DNA from: Paenibacillus oralis
GTDB lineage: Bacteria; Bacillota; Bacilli; Paenibacillales; Paenibacillaceae
DNA: 64,000 nt
Assembly (NCBI RefSeq): GCF_003863965.1
Contig: NZ_RRCN01000001.1
Span: forward strand, 6,011,071-6,075,070
Reading direction: 5' to 3'
The notes beneath the pieces were generated by a model. The model was not told the DNA's origin. It ran no database searches and worked only from the letters and a program-made list of their open reading frames with translations. Position 1 is the stretch's first letter, and every line of letters begins with the position of its first letter. Both the position numbers and the translations under genes were made by a program. This document shows, one piece after another, positions 36,178 through 44,465 of this stretch.

Positions 36178-37040
36178 TCCTTGCGGACAAAACGGCGTAG
36201 CCCAAGGCAAAAGAGCAAAACGGTGTAAAGTAACGAGTAGACCAAAAAGGCTGTCGAGGGAATCTCGCCGATACCGAACGGTCCAGTATCGCCCATCGGT
36301 ATAAGTCCGCTGATATCCTCGAAGCTGAACAGCACCACCTGCATTTTCCGCTGCAGCGCGTCGGCCGGCATAATCAGCTGCAGAACACCTGACACATTGT
36401 TCAAGGTTTGCAATGGCTGCGGCTCCAGATGGAGCGAACCGGCGATTTTGCCGATCATACCGCCAAGCCAGCCTGCCCCATAGAGCATCGTCATCACCAC
36501 ACCGTTCGCAACGGAGGACAGGTAGCCTGAGCCAAACATGGACACGGTAACGAGCAAAGGAACAACCGAGGCAAAAAGCAGGAAAGACTGAATCAGTACG
36601 ACCGGGTCACGCGGAATTGCGGCATGGATATCGGTGATCCATAAAATCAGGCTATATAGAATCAGGGCATAAAACACGCCCAGAGAAACGTAACCGAGCC
36701 AGCGGCCCGTATACCATTTCCACCTCGGAATCGGCCGCGGCAGCATCGCCTGCATCACCCCCTGCTCGGCCTCGCCGGCAATCGCGGAAAACGAACTGAA
36801 AATAGCCAAAAAGGCGAGCACAAAGCTGGCGAAGAAAAAACCGAGCATCAGAATGAACATCCCGGTCGTATATTGCTGGATTAGTCCTTCGTTATTATTT
36901 GCGTTTATAGTTCCCCTGTCCCCGATGGCTCCGGCAATAAACCAAAATCCGATCAGAAATACGGCTGTCATTAAAAATGTCAGCAGCAGGACCCGTTTGC
37001 GCAGCAGCTCCTTCCAGGTCATAACCCAAATTATTCTCAT
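36171..37040 (-). CDS. ABC-2 type transporter permease (YxlG-like)
   Basis: A 289-residue permease with about six membrane helices and a start within the first cytosolic segment (MRIIWVMTWKELLRKRVLLL). GGGGGG before the ATG at 37040 fixes the start; the upstream in-frame ATG is not used. It overlaps the ATPase gene by 4 bases. The operon order sigma, membrane anti-sigma, ABC ATPase, ABC permease is like Bacillus subtilis sigY-yxlCDEFG. The substrate exported is unknown. Confidence 0.85.
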   Translation of the reverse strand: MRIIWVMTWKELLRKRVLLLTFLMTAVFLIGFWFIAGAIGDRGTINANNNEGLIQQYTTGMFILMLGFFFASFVLAFLAIFSSFSAIAGEAEQGVMQAMLPRPIPRWKWYTGRWLGYVSLGVFYALILYSLILWITDIHAAIPRDPVVLIQSFLLFASVVPLLVTVSMFGSGYLSSVANGVVMTMLYGAGWLGGMIGKIAGSLHLEPQPLQTLNNVSGVLQLIMPADALQRKMQVVLFSFEDISGLIPMGDTGPFGIGEIPSTAFLVYSLLYTVLLFCLGLRRFVRKDL

Positions 37041-38020
37041 TCCTGTTCCCCCCTGTGATTGAGCCCGGCAACAGCTTCCATGAACCACTCTTCCAGGCGT
37101 TCACGGACTTTGGTGACTTCATACAGCGTCATCCCTTGTCCGATCAGCAGTGTATTTACCCAGCCTGCCTGTTCTTCGCTCTCCAGCTCCGCTTCAAGCC
37201 ACACAGTATCACCCGCACTTCCGGCGCCGGTCATGCCGGCTTCGCCTTTATCACCGGCAGCAGCCCGAAAGCTGAAGCCTGTCGTTTCATGAAGCCAGGA
37301 CAGCAAAAAAGGCGAAAATCCGCCGACTTTAAAACGCCAGCAGACTCGCTTCTGAAGTACTTCGGATACCCGTCCATGACGGAGCACCTGCCCATTATTC
37401 AAGAGCGCCATGCGGTCGCACAGCACTTCCACATCCTCCAGCAGATGGGAGTTCAAGAAAATCGTTTTCCCCTGCTGCTTCAGTTCTTCGAGGATCGCGC
37501 GGACATGCATTCTGCCGACAGGATCCATGGCGGACGACGGCTCGTCCAGGAAAACTACCGCCGGATCGTTCACGAGAGCGCAAGCCAGGCCTAGCCGCTG
37601 CTGCATGCCTTTGGAATAGTGCTTAACCCGGTCCTTCCCCCGGTTGCCCACACCCACCCTGTGCAGCAGCTCAGGGACTCTCCGGTTCGTCTCCTGCTTG
37701 TCCAAGCCGCAGAGCCGCGCGTGCAGCCGGACAACTTCTTCGCCGGTCAGCCATTCCTGATACCGGTACAGCTCGGGCAAATATCCGATTTGCCGCTTCG
37801 CCTCAAGCGTACCAATGGGCGCGCCCATGATGCTCGCCTCGCCGGCCGTCGGATGGATCAGTCCAACCAGCATTTTCACGAACGTGCTTTTACCCGCACC
37901 GTTAGGACCGAGGAAGCCAAAGGCTTCCCCTTTTCCTACCGTGATGGTGACATTTCGGCAGCCGCGCCCGTTGCTGTATTCCTTGGTCAACCCGTTAGCG
38001 TCGATAGCCGCCTCCGTCAT
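37037..38020 (-). CDS. ABC transporter ATP-binding protein (YxlF-like)
   Basis: A 327-residue exporter ATPase. Walker A is GPNGAGKST at about residues 38-46, the signature is HYSKGMQQRLGLACAL, and Walker B is PAVVFLDEPSSAMDP. The C-terminal part of about 100 residues is variable and may help pair it with its permease. Both ends overlap neighbours by 4 bases (ATGA), so translation is coupled along the whole operon. Confidence 0.93.
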   Translation of the reverse strand: MTEAAIDANGLTKEYSNGRGCRNVTITVGKGEAFGFLGPNGAGKSTFVKMLVGLIHPTAGEASIMGAPIGTLEAKRQIGYLPELYRYQEWLTGEEVVRLHARLCGLDKQETNRRVPELLHRVGVGNRGKDRVKHYSKGMQQRLGLACALVNDPAVVFLDEPSSAMDPVGRMHVRAILEELKQQGKTIFLNSHLLEDVEVLCDRMALLNNGQVLRHGRVSEVLQKRVCWRFKVGGFSPFLLSWLHETTGFSFRAAAGDKGEAGMTGAGSAGDTVWLEAELESEEQAGWVNTLLIGQGMTLYEVTKVRERLEEWFMEAVAGLNHRGEQE

Positions 38021-39129
38021 GCCCCAACCAGCTCCTTCAATTTGTTCATGAAGTCGGCTTCCGTTGCGTAGGCAGAACCGCCTTCAAAGCGAAACAGCTG
38101 TCCGTCTTTAATCCAGATAGCCGTAGTGTCTGTCATGCTGCTGTACTCGCGTTCTTCAACAAGCACCTTGGTGCCGCCAATTGTGAGTTCATCGGTTTTG
38201 GCGCTTCTATCAACGATATACGGCATTGGAATCGATCCTGACAGGATGCGGGTCTGCTGCAGCTGGTTTTTCAGATCGGCAGGCAAAATCGGCAGCTGCA
38301 GCACAGCCTCTAAAGCTTCTTCCACATCAACAGACGGATCCACCGTAATTTCCGGCGCCTGCATCTGTGCCAGGGATGCCCATTTCCCCTGATCTGTATT
38401 CAAATCGTAATTCACACTTTCATGAAGGGTTAAGGTGATCGCTTTTCCATCAAGCGATTCCGGCAGCAGCTTCGTTGCGCCTACACGCTGCATGGCCTGA
38501 TTCAACTCTTTGACATTCATCTTCATTGTGATTTCGTTTGAAGGGCTAATGTAGACTTTCTCTTCGCCGCCTGTCAGATCAGGGGACAAAAGCTGATACC
38601 CCAGCCGGGAAACCGCTTGCTCACGGGTAAATTCCCCTTGAACGGTTCCTCCCGTGGTTGAAAATTGCCCAAATGTATTGTCCTTGCTGAGCGTTTCGCC
38701 CGGAGCCAGCTGATAAAACAGGCTTTCGAGCGTATCGCTGTCAACCGTTGCGATCTCCTGCACCCGGAATTGGTTCAAAATCGCCGCGAGCGCGTTATTT
38801 CCCATAGGGGTGGCAAGAACAGCGCCGAAGATGACGGCTGCCACTGCGGCCGCTCCCCACTTGCGGGCACGGCTTGCCCGGCGGCGGGAGGCTTTTGCCG
38901 GAGCCGGAGCCGGAGCTTCTGTTGTCAGCTGAGATGCCTCATTGGAAGCTGCGTCCGAAACCGCTGGCGCCGGAAGAGAATCCGCTAGCTTCAGACCGTC
39001 CTGCTTCCCCTGCGTGTCCCATGTCTCCCATTTGTCGTTTACCGGCTCCGCTCCCAGTTTCACTTGCAGCCTTTCCCAAGCTTCGTGTGTTCTTTTATCC
39101 TCTCCGGAATTATGCGGATTGCTCGTCAT
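38017..39129 (-). CDS. Membrane anti-sigma-like protein (SigY-type operon)
   Basis: A 370-residue protein with an N-terminal cytosolic region of about 90 residues that ends in a basic patch (SRRRASRARKW), one membrane helix (GAAAVAAVIFGAVLA) and an extracytoplasmic domain of about 260 residues. No known catalytic motif is seen. It follows the ECF sigma gene by 23 bases and overlaps the ATPase gene by 4 bases. By position and topology it is probably the anti-sigma factor. Confidence 0.7.
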   Translation of the reverse strand: MTSNPHNSGEDKRTHEAWERLQVKLGAEPVNDKWETWDTQGKQDGLKLADSLPAPAVSDAASNEASQLTTEAPAPAPAKASRRRASRARKWGAAAVAAVIFGAVLATPMGNNALAAILNQFRVQEIATVDSDTLESLFYQLAPGETLSKDNTFGQFSTTGGTVQGEFTREQAVSRLGYQLLSPDLTGGEEKVYISPSNEITMKMNVKELNQAMQRVGATKLLPESLDGKAITLTLHESVNYDLNTDQGKWASLAQMQAPEITVDPSVDVEEALEAVLQLPILPADLKNQLQQTRILSGSIPMPYIVDRSAKTDELTIGGTKVLVEEREYSSMTDTTAIWIKDGQLFRFEGGSAYATEADFMNKLKELVGA

Positions 39130-39152
39130 ATTTTTTCAATCCTTTCTGATGG

Positions 39153-39671
39153 TTAATCCTGCCGGGCCATGGCCTTGGTGGCCGTGGCCTGCAGCTTGCG
39201 TGTCGCTCTTTGCAGCAGACTGCCGATCAGCGGCTGCCTGACATCGAGCTCCTGTGCGATCTCCGCGTAGCTGTAGCCCGAATAGCGGAGAAGCAGCGCC
39301 TGGCGGTCCCGTTCGGGAAGTCTGTCCAGCCAGGCCCGGACTTCTTCCTGATCCATTTGGCGCATAAGCGCCTCTTCTCCGGATTCAGGAGCGGCCTCCC
39401 CTTCGTACATCATTTCCTGCTTGTTTTGCAGCTTTCTCTCTCTTGCTTTTTTCTCCAGGTAATCGTATCCGATTCTTGTCAGCACCCGGTGCAGCCATGC
39501 CCCCAAGGCTTCCGGGTTGTCCGGCGGGTTCCTGTACAGCCTGAGGAATACCTCCTGCGCCAAATCGTCGGCGGCGGCTTCATCACGCACGAGGGCGGTC
39601 AGTTTTCTGTGTACGGTTGGATAATGCGCAAAAAATATGTTACGGAATGCCGAGGATTCCGGAATACTCAT
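39153..39671 (-). CDS. ECF sigma factor, SigY-like
   Basis: A 172-residue ECF sigma factor. Region 2 reads EAAADDLAQEVFLRLYRNPP and ALGAWLHRVLTRIGYDYLEK; region 4 reads YSYAEIAQELDVRQPLIGSL. AAAGGAGG precedes the ATG. It leads a coupled operon with a membrane protein, an ABC ATPase and a permease, the arrangement of sigY. A TGCTAC-17-CGTC element upstream suggests that it drives its own operon. Confidence 0.9.
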   Translation of the reverse strand: MSIPESSAFRNIFFAHYPTVHRKLTALVRDEAAADDLAQEVFLRLYRNPPDNPEALGAWLHRVLTRIGYDYLEKKARERKLQNKQEMMYEGEAAPESGEEALMRQMDQEEVRAWLDRLPERDRQALLLRYSGYSYAEIAQELDVRQPLIGSLLQRATRKLQATATKAMARQD

Positions 39672-39708
39672 TTCGTATTTGCCTCCTTTCAGCTGCAGCT
39701 ATTAGAAA

Positions 39709-39735
39709 GACGAACCTTTTTTATGTTTTGTAGCA
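39709..39735 (-). promoter_or_regulatory. Candidate ECF-sigma autoregulatory promoter
   Basis: On the minus strand TGCTAC, 17 bases, CGTC matches the TGxxAC / CGTC pattern of ECF-dependent promoters and lies 38 bases before the sigma gene. Confidence 0.5.
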
Positions 39736-39885
39736 GGATCGGAACAATTTTTTCGGATTAATCATTTTTAGATATTCGGGTGCTGCCTCAAAAGTAGCTA
39801 ATTTATAGAAAAAGGGCAATCCCTGAGCCATTTTCAATGACTCTTATGAGACTACCCTGTTACCAATGAGGTTTTCAATTTTTGC

Positions 39886-40074
39886 TTACTTACTTTTTTG
39901 CACTTCGTTATTCTTCGCCATATAGGTCCAAGTATAATATGTGGCCCAAAATAAGAGAGAAACGACCAATGCTAGGGGCTTAAATTTTTGAGGTAAATAA
40001 ATTACAAGGAGTATTCCAGCTACAAAAAAAGGAGGAAGAAGAATCCAATATTTCTTATTGAACTTTTTTTGCAT
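39886..40074 (-). CDS. Small two-helix membrane protein
   Basis: A 62-residue protein with two hydrophobic helices (LLPPFFVAGILLVIYL and PLALVVSLLFWATYYTWTY) and basic ends. AGGAG lies before the ATG at a proper distance. It has no named family that I recognise and no close partner; the sigma operon and SUKH gene face away from it. Confidence 0.6.
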   Translation of the reverse strand: MQKKFNKKYWILLPPFFVAGILLVIYLPQKFKPLALVVSLLFWATYYTWTYMAKNNEVQKSK

Positions 40075-40441
40075 ATTTTGAACTCCTATTATTTACTATT
40101 CCCTCTATTTTACCACACCACCCTATAAAGAATCGAGGGTTGAATGCACTAACTTCGCTCATGCTTCATCTTAGAATAACCGGTGCACCGGCCTGTAATT
40201 GACCAAACTCATTTTTTCGGACAGTGTGGTGATTTTGAGCAGTTCGTGATCACCGATACATGCTATCATTTGAATATCAAACAGGAACAGCATGCTCCCT
40301 CGGTTGATTTCATCCCCCTTATTATACACATATTGTTTTGATCAAAACCTAGCAGATTCAATCCCGCTATGGTACGATTCCATTAATTCTAATCAGGACG
40401 GGCGGCAGTGCTGCCAAAGCAAGGAAAGGACGAGAATCGAG
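40075..40441. other. Gap with several palindromes, no gene seen
   Basis: The gap holds perfect palindromes CCGGTGCACCGG (40180-40191) and GTTTTGATCAAAAC (40335-40348), and an inverted repeat GGTGAT/ATCACC at about 40227-40253. None has a T tract. Upstream in-frame extension of the SUKH ORF to 40292 is probably not coding. The promoter of the SUKH gene is expected here but is not clear. Confidence 0.4.
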
Positions 40442-40996
40442 ATGAATTGGGAAGCGGTTTTTGAAGTGTGTTACCGAAAACATGCGGGCCTGAGCAGTGC
40501 GGAGCCGGATCGTTTCCAGGCCGGTTGGCACCAGCCGCTCACAGAGCGGGAAATTGCGGAGATCCGGGAAAATCAGCGCAATCCATTTCCAGTGTCAAAT
40601 CCGCTGCATGCGCTGTACCGGCCGTTTGATCCGGCGCTTTGGTCTATTCCCAACAAACCCCTGCCCGCTGATTACCTCGATTTTCTGCGTTTTTCCAATG
40701 GCGGCGAATTCGAAAACGGGGAGCGCTATTTTCAATTTTTTGACGCCGATGAGGTAAGGAGTATGCTTCTGGCTTATGAATTTCCCGAGTATATGCCCGG
40801 AGCGGTCCCTTTTGCCATGGACGGCAGCGGCAACCACTATATCTGGGACATGCGCGGCGATCGGAAAAACCGTGAATATCCCATCCTCGTGGCGAGTTCA
40901 GGAAATCTGGGGTACGAGGATGCCGTCCAAATCGCGGAGACGTTCATGGAACTGTGCCGGGGAACGACTTCAGCGGAAGATGTGCTTTTCGGATAG
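40442..40996 (+). CDS. SMI1/KNR4 (SUKH) domain protein
   Basis: A 184-residue SUKH-superfamily protein. The typical block is PLPADYLDFLRFSNGGEFEN at about residues 73-92, followed by YFQFFDADEV and VPFAMDGSGNHYIWDM. SUKH proteins often give immunity to contact-dependent or polymorphic toxins, but no toxin gene is adjacent, so this may be an orphan immunity or a general binding protein. AAGGACGAG-type ribosome site precedes the ATG at 40442; the longer frame from 40292 lacks one. Confidence 0.8.
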   Translation: MNWEAVFEVCYRKHAGLSSAEPDRFQAGWHQPLTEREIAEIRENQRNPFPVSNPLHALYRPFDPALWSIPNKPLPADYLDFLRFSNGGEFENGERYFQFFDADEVRSMLLAYEFPEYMPGAVPFAMDGSGNHYIWDMRGDRKNREYPILVASSGNLGYEDAVQIAETFMELCRGTTSAEDVLFG

Positions 40997-41127
40997 GAGC
41001 TGTTCCTCCTTATATAGATTTGAATATGCTTAATCTGCATTATACAATTGATGAGGGTTTACTTTGAAACTGAATCGACCCGCCTGCGTAACAAACTGGT
41101 AAAAGTTCTTTTAGGAGGATGAACGGT

Positions 41128-41439
41128 ATGATTATGACCACAACATCAACGATTGAAGGTTATCCCGTAAGACAGTATCTAGGCATCGTAACCGGCGAAG
41201 TAATCATGGGCGCCAATGTGTTCAGAGATTTTCTCGCCTCGATTACTGACGTTGTCGGAGGGCGTTCGGGCGCTTACGAAGGCAAGCTGCAGGAAGCGCG
41301 GGATACCGCGTTCGAAGAAATGAGACAGCAAGCTTCGCGTCTGGGAGCAACAGGCATTATTGGAGTAGACATTGATTATGAAGTCGTCCGCGAAGGAATG
41401 CTTATGGTTGCCGTTAGCGGAACAGCAGTGCTTGTGTAA
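41128..41439 (+). CDS. YbjQ/UPF0145 family protein
   Basis: A 103-residue YbjQ-family (UPF0145, heavy-metal-binding fold) protein. Features are TIEGYPVRQYLGIVTGEVIM, the helix ARDTAFEEMRQQASRLGATG and GIDY-type IIGVDIDYEVV. Such proteins form ring-like oligomers of unknown role. AGGAGG at 41113-41118 is 9 bases from the ATG at 41128, which is preferred over 41119. Confidence 0.88.
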   Translation: MIMTTTSTIEGYPVRQYLGIVTGEVIMGANVFRDFLASITDVVGGRSGAYEGKLQEARDTAFEEMRQQASRLGATGIIGVDIDYEVVREGMLMVAVSGTAVLV

Positions 41440-41454
41440 CAATGGGGTTTAAAC

Positions 41455-41487
41455 AGCCGGTCATGTTAAATGGCCGGCTTATTTTTT
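41455..41487 (+). terminator. Terminator of the YbjQ-family gene
   Basis: AGCCGGTC pairs with GGCCGGCT around a 9-base loop, followed by TATTTTTT. Confidence 0.88.
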
Positions 41488-41504
41488 GGGTGTTGATACT
41501 CCTC

Positions 41505-41521
41505 CATCGGTCTAACCGATG
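41505..41521. promoter_or_regulatory. Short inverted repeat upstream of the coiled-coil gene
   Basis: CATCGGT-CTA-ACCGATG is a perfect 7-base inverted repeat 58 bases upstream of the -35 box. It may be an operator or a weak hairpin. Confidence 0.35.
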
Positions 41522-41578
41522 TACTAAAATGCTTAACGGATAAAGTGGATTCTTTTCAAAATGATCACAATCTATCGC

Positions 41579-41607
41579 TTACAGGTTCATGCATCAACTG
41601 ATATAAT
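41579..41607 (+). promoter_or_regulatory. Sigma-A promoter of the coiled-coil gene
   Basis: TTACAG (41579-41584), 17 bases, TATAAT (41602-41607). The ribosome site AAAGGAG follows within about 10 bases, so the leader is very short. Confidence 0.7.
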
Positions 41608-41630
41608 ACTCCTAAAGGAGTTGTTCGACT

Positions 41631-42044
41631 ATGGATGCAGGACAAATAGTCCAATTGCTTGAGACCGTGTTGGACGCCAAACTTAAGCCACTTCAAGAGA
41701 ATATGACCGACATCAAACAGGAAATGACTGGTTTAAAGCAAGAAATGGCCGTAATGAAGGAAGACTTATCCGGCGTTAAGCAAGAAGTTTCCGGCATAAA
41801 GCAAGAGCTCGTTAACGTTAAGCAGAATGTATCCGGCCTAAAGTCGGATATGACCGAAGTCAAACAAGATATCAAAAGCTTGCATAACAAGTTTGATCTA
41901 CTTGCCTCCGACCAACCTGATGATACTTTAGCCATGCTGAAAATTATGAATACTAAACTAGACAATGTTCAAAAGGATGTTACATTTATTCACTTTAAAG
42001 TTTCTCAACACGAACTGGAAATCAATCGGCTAAAAGCTCAGTAA
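41631..42044 (+). CDS. Seven-residue-repeat coiled-coil protein
   Basis: A 137-residue protein. Residues 26-82 are about eight consecutive seven-residue repeats of the form KQEMTGL, KQEMAVM, KEDLSGV, KQEVSGI, KQELVNV, KQNVSGL and so on, which form a parallel coiled coil. The C-terminal half is helical (KIMNTKLDNVQKDVTFIHFK). No signal peptide is present. Similar proteins are found in Bacillales, but the role is unknown. It has its own sigma-A promoter and a terminator, so it is a single-gene unit. The repeats are also visible at the DNA level with 21-base steps. Confidence 0.75.
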   Translation: MDAGQIVQLLETVLDAKLKPLQENMTDIKQEMTGLKQEMAVMKEDLSGVKQEVSGIKQELVNVKQNVSGLKSDMTEVKQDIKSLHNKFDLLASDQPDDTLAMLKIMNTKLDNVQKDVTFIHFKVSQHELEINRLKAQ

Positions 42045-42048
42045 AAAA

Positions 42049-42081
42049 CCATAACCCGCAATTGCGGGCTATGGCTTTTTT
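42049..42081 (+). terminator. Terminator of the coiled-coil gene
   Basis: CCATA-CCCGC pairs with GCGGG-TATGG around AATT, with A and T tracts on both sides. Confidence 0.88.
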
Positions 42082-42199
42082 ATCTCTCAGCTTTCCTCCG
42101 AGCCAAATACTTTTATGAAATCCCTGTTTTCTTCCCCTTGTCGTTCAGCGACGCGAATAGCGTCCTCCAAAACTTCGACATTATATCCCGGACGAATAG

Positions 42200-42430
42200 C
42201 CGGCCTGCTGGGGAAAACCCAAGCGAAACATAAAGACAAAAAATGCCGCTATTTCGGCCATATCCCCCATTTTGAGCGAAATAGAGGAAAATGATGTCGT
42301 TATTTTCCCGAATCACAAGAAAATGCCCGCGTTCCGGGCCATTCATAGGAAAATAAGGACACAAAATGCCGCTAATGGGGATGAACATGCCTGGCTCCAG
42401 ACAATAAGAACATAAAATGCCGCTATTTTT
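42200..42430 (+). repeat. Intergenic repeat, GCCGCTATTTT family, four-unit copy
   Basis: Four direct units: ATGCCGCT (42243), ATGTCGTT (42294), ATGCCGCT (42366) and ATGCCGCT (42417), spaced 51, 72 and 51 bases, each preceded by an A-rich ATAAGGACA-like block. It fills the gap between two convergent genes. An ORF over it (42113-42388, minus) is an artefact of the repeat. Confidence 0.85.
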
Positions 42431-42463
42431 AAAGTAAAGTGGGGGGATCAGCTGATTGCATCG

Positions 42464-42510
42464 AAAAAATGAAAAGCAAACCGCACCATACGACCTGCTG
42501 TTTGCTTTTC
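42464..42510 (-). terminator. Terminator of the isochorismatase operon
   Basis: On the minus strand GAAAAGCAAAC pairs perfectly with GTTTGCTTTTC (18-base loop), followed by ATTTTTTC. Confidence 0.8.
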
Positions 42511-42528
42511 AGCTGTTTATTTTCTTCC

Positions 42529-43128
42529 TTATTTCATCGCCTCAACGATCTCTTCACTCGTCCGTACCTTGCCGATCCGCGGGAAAATGTACTTGCAGAC
42601 GTAATCATGCTCTTCCTGCGTCGATGCCGTCATGGCATCTTCGGCGAAGATCTGCTGATAGCCATGCTGGAACGCCTCTCTGGCCGTGGTGTCCACGCCG
42701 ATCGAGGTGGAGATTCCGCACAGCACGATTGTATCGATGCCCCGGCGGCGCAGCTGCAGATCCAGGTCCGTGCCGTGGAACGCGCCCCACTGCCGTTTGG
42801 TCACAAGATGGGCGTTTTTCACGCCGGCCAGTTCGGGCACGATCCGGTCCCAGCCCTCGGGATATTGCGCCGGGCTTAGGCTCATATCCGTCTGCGGCTT
42901 CAGTGCATCTTTGCCGTCCAAGAACGACACTCTGACCAGCACGACAAAACCGCCCTTCTCAGCAAACGCGCGCGCCAGCTTGCTGGCGTTTTGAATCACC
43001 TGTCCGCTCGTATAAGGCGCGCTCTGACGCCCGGGGTGGGCAATACCCTCCTGCAGGTCGATCACCACCAGCGCCGTTTTCTCAACATGAACTTCCGTCA
43101 CTTTTGCTTCCGCCATATGATTATCCAC
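42529..43128 (-). CDS. Isochorismatase-family cysteine hydrolase
   Basis: A 199-residue cysteine hydrolase of the isochorismatase superfamily. The catalytic triad is visible: aspartate in ALVVIDLQEGI, lysine in VTKRQWGAFHGTDLDLQL and cysteine in VLCGISTSIGV. The helix following the cysteine (TTAREAFQHGYQQIFAEDAM) is typical. The substrate could be a nicotinamide-like or other amide. The annotated start is GTG at 43128; an ATG at 43116 is also possible and the ribosome site does not decide. It follows an MFS gene by 17 bases. Confidence 0.85.
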   Translation of the reverse strand: MDNHMAEAKVTEVHVEKTALVVIDLQEGIAHPGRQSAPYTSGQVIQNASKLARAFAEKGGFVVLVRVSFLDGKDALKPQTDMSLSPAQYPEGWDRIVPELAGVKNAHLVTKRQWGAFHGTDLDLQLRRRGIDTIVLCGISTSIGVDTTAREAFQHGYQQIFAEDAMTASTQEEHDYVCKYIFPRIGKVRTSEEIVEAMK

Positions 43129-43145
43129 GCTCTCCTATCTTTTGC

Positions 43146-44357
43146 TTATTTCGGGACACCCGTCATTCCGGCCCGGTTCATGGTCCGGTACACTTTAAAA
43201 TATACCCAAACCGCATTGATTAACAGCAAAACGCTCGTCATGATGAATACGTATTCGGCACCCAGCCAGGCCGCGATCTGTCCGCCCAACACCGAACCGG
43301 CGAACACGCCCAGGTATCCGGCCGCCATACTGAACCCGAACACCCGGCCCGTCAGGGCATCCGGCGTGATTTTTTTGAACAGCGTATTGACCGACGGGCC
43401 TAGCCCTGCCGCCGCGATCCCAAGCAAAAACCGCAGTCCCGTCAGCTGCCAGGGGTTCGTGACGAAGGCTTGGGGGATGAACAGGATACCGGCCGCAATC
43501 AGCGCCGCCAGGATCACTTTGTGCGCCCCCACCCGGTCGGACAGCTTGCCTAGCTGCGGGGCGGTCAGGATATTGGCCAGACCCGAAGCCGAAAAAGCGA
43601 CCCCGGCGATCAGCGCCACATGGCTGGAAGTTTGGGAAATCTGCTCAATGTACACCGTAATGATCGGCTCGACCGAATATAAAGCCACGCTTAAGATGAA
43701 AAAAGTGACAAACAAGGTCAACGTCAAGCTTTTTTCGGGAATCCCGCTCCAGATTTCCTTCATCCCCGGGACCTTGTTCTCCGTCCGGACAAAATCCTCT
43801 TTGACGAAAAAAAGCGTCAGCAAAAAGGCGATCAGCATCAGCGCGCCAATGAGAAAAAAGTCGTTTTGCATCCCGAAGTTTTCACCGATAAATCCGCCGA
43901 TCGTCGGCCCCAGCAAAGACCCGGCAATGTTGGCCGTGGACAGCGTGCCCAGGGCAAACCCCGCGTGCTCCTTATCCGTCTGGGTGGCGATCAGCGTCGT
44001 ACAGGCGGTGCCGTAACCCGTGATCACCCCCTGCAGCAGGCGAAGTCCGATCAGCACGTACACATTCGGCGCAAATCCCATACACCCGATCACGATCGCC
44101 ATGCCTAGGCTAGCCCGCAGCAGCATCGGTTTTCGTCCGTATTTGTCGGCGGCCAGCCCCCAGATCGGCGAAAAAATCGCCGACACGATAAACGTAATCC
44201 CGAAAGCAAGTCCGGAGAATTGCGCGATCTCCCCGGCGTTGCCAACGCCAAGCTGCTTGATGTACAGCGGCAAAATCGGGGCGAGCTGGCTCAAGCCAAT
44301 CCCCGTCACGAACATGCCGAACCAGCAAACAAGCAAATTTCTTTTCCAAATCGGCAT
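43146..44357 (-). CDS. MFS efflux transporter
   Basis: A 403-residue major facilitator with 12 helices. The A motif reads GLAADKYGRKPMLLRASLG and the drug/H+ antiporter type C motif region is TANIAGSLLGPTIGGFIGEN. The ATG at 44357 has GAAGG 9 bases upstream, while the frame extends further to 44408 without a ribosome site. It is the first gene of an operon with the isochorismatase-family hydrolase, suggesting export of, or protection from, a small molecule the hydrolase modifies. Confidence 0.88.
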   Translation of the reverse strand: MPIWKRNLLVCWFGMFVTGIGLSQLAPILPLYIKQLGVGNAGEIAQFSGLAFGITFIVSAIFSPIWGLAADKYGRKPMLLRASLGMAIVIGCMGFAPNVYVLIGLRLLQGVITGYGTACTTLIATQTDKEHAGFALGTLSTANIAGSLLGPTIGGFIGENFGMQNDFFLIGALMLIAFLLTLFFVKEDFVRTENKVPGMKEIWSGIPEKSLTLTLFVTFFILSVALYSVEPIITVYIEQISQTSSHVALIAGVAFSASGLANILTAPQLGKLSDRVGAHKVILAALIAAGILFIPQAFVTNPWQLTGLRFLLGIAAAGLGPSVNTLFKKITPDALTGRVFGFSMAAGYLGVFAGSVLGGQIAAWLGAEYVFIMTSVLLLINAVWVYFKVYRTMNRAGMTGVPK

Positions 44358-44465
44358 AAAGCAAAGCCTTCTTTCCACGAGATAACCTGATATTCCACAC
44401 ACGTACAATGAAAAATCTTGCAGGATTATCTTAACTAAAGAACTCGCTTTTTGCCATGTATAATC

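Noticed and set aside
42113..42388. 91-codon ORF on the minus strand
   Set aside because: It lies inside the GCCGCTATTTT intergenic repeat, has no ribosome site and codes for nothing recognisable.
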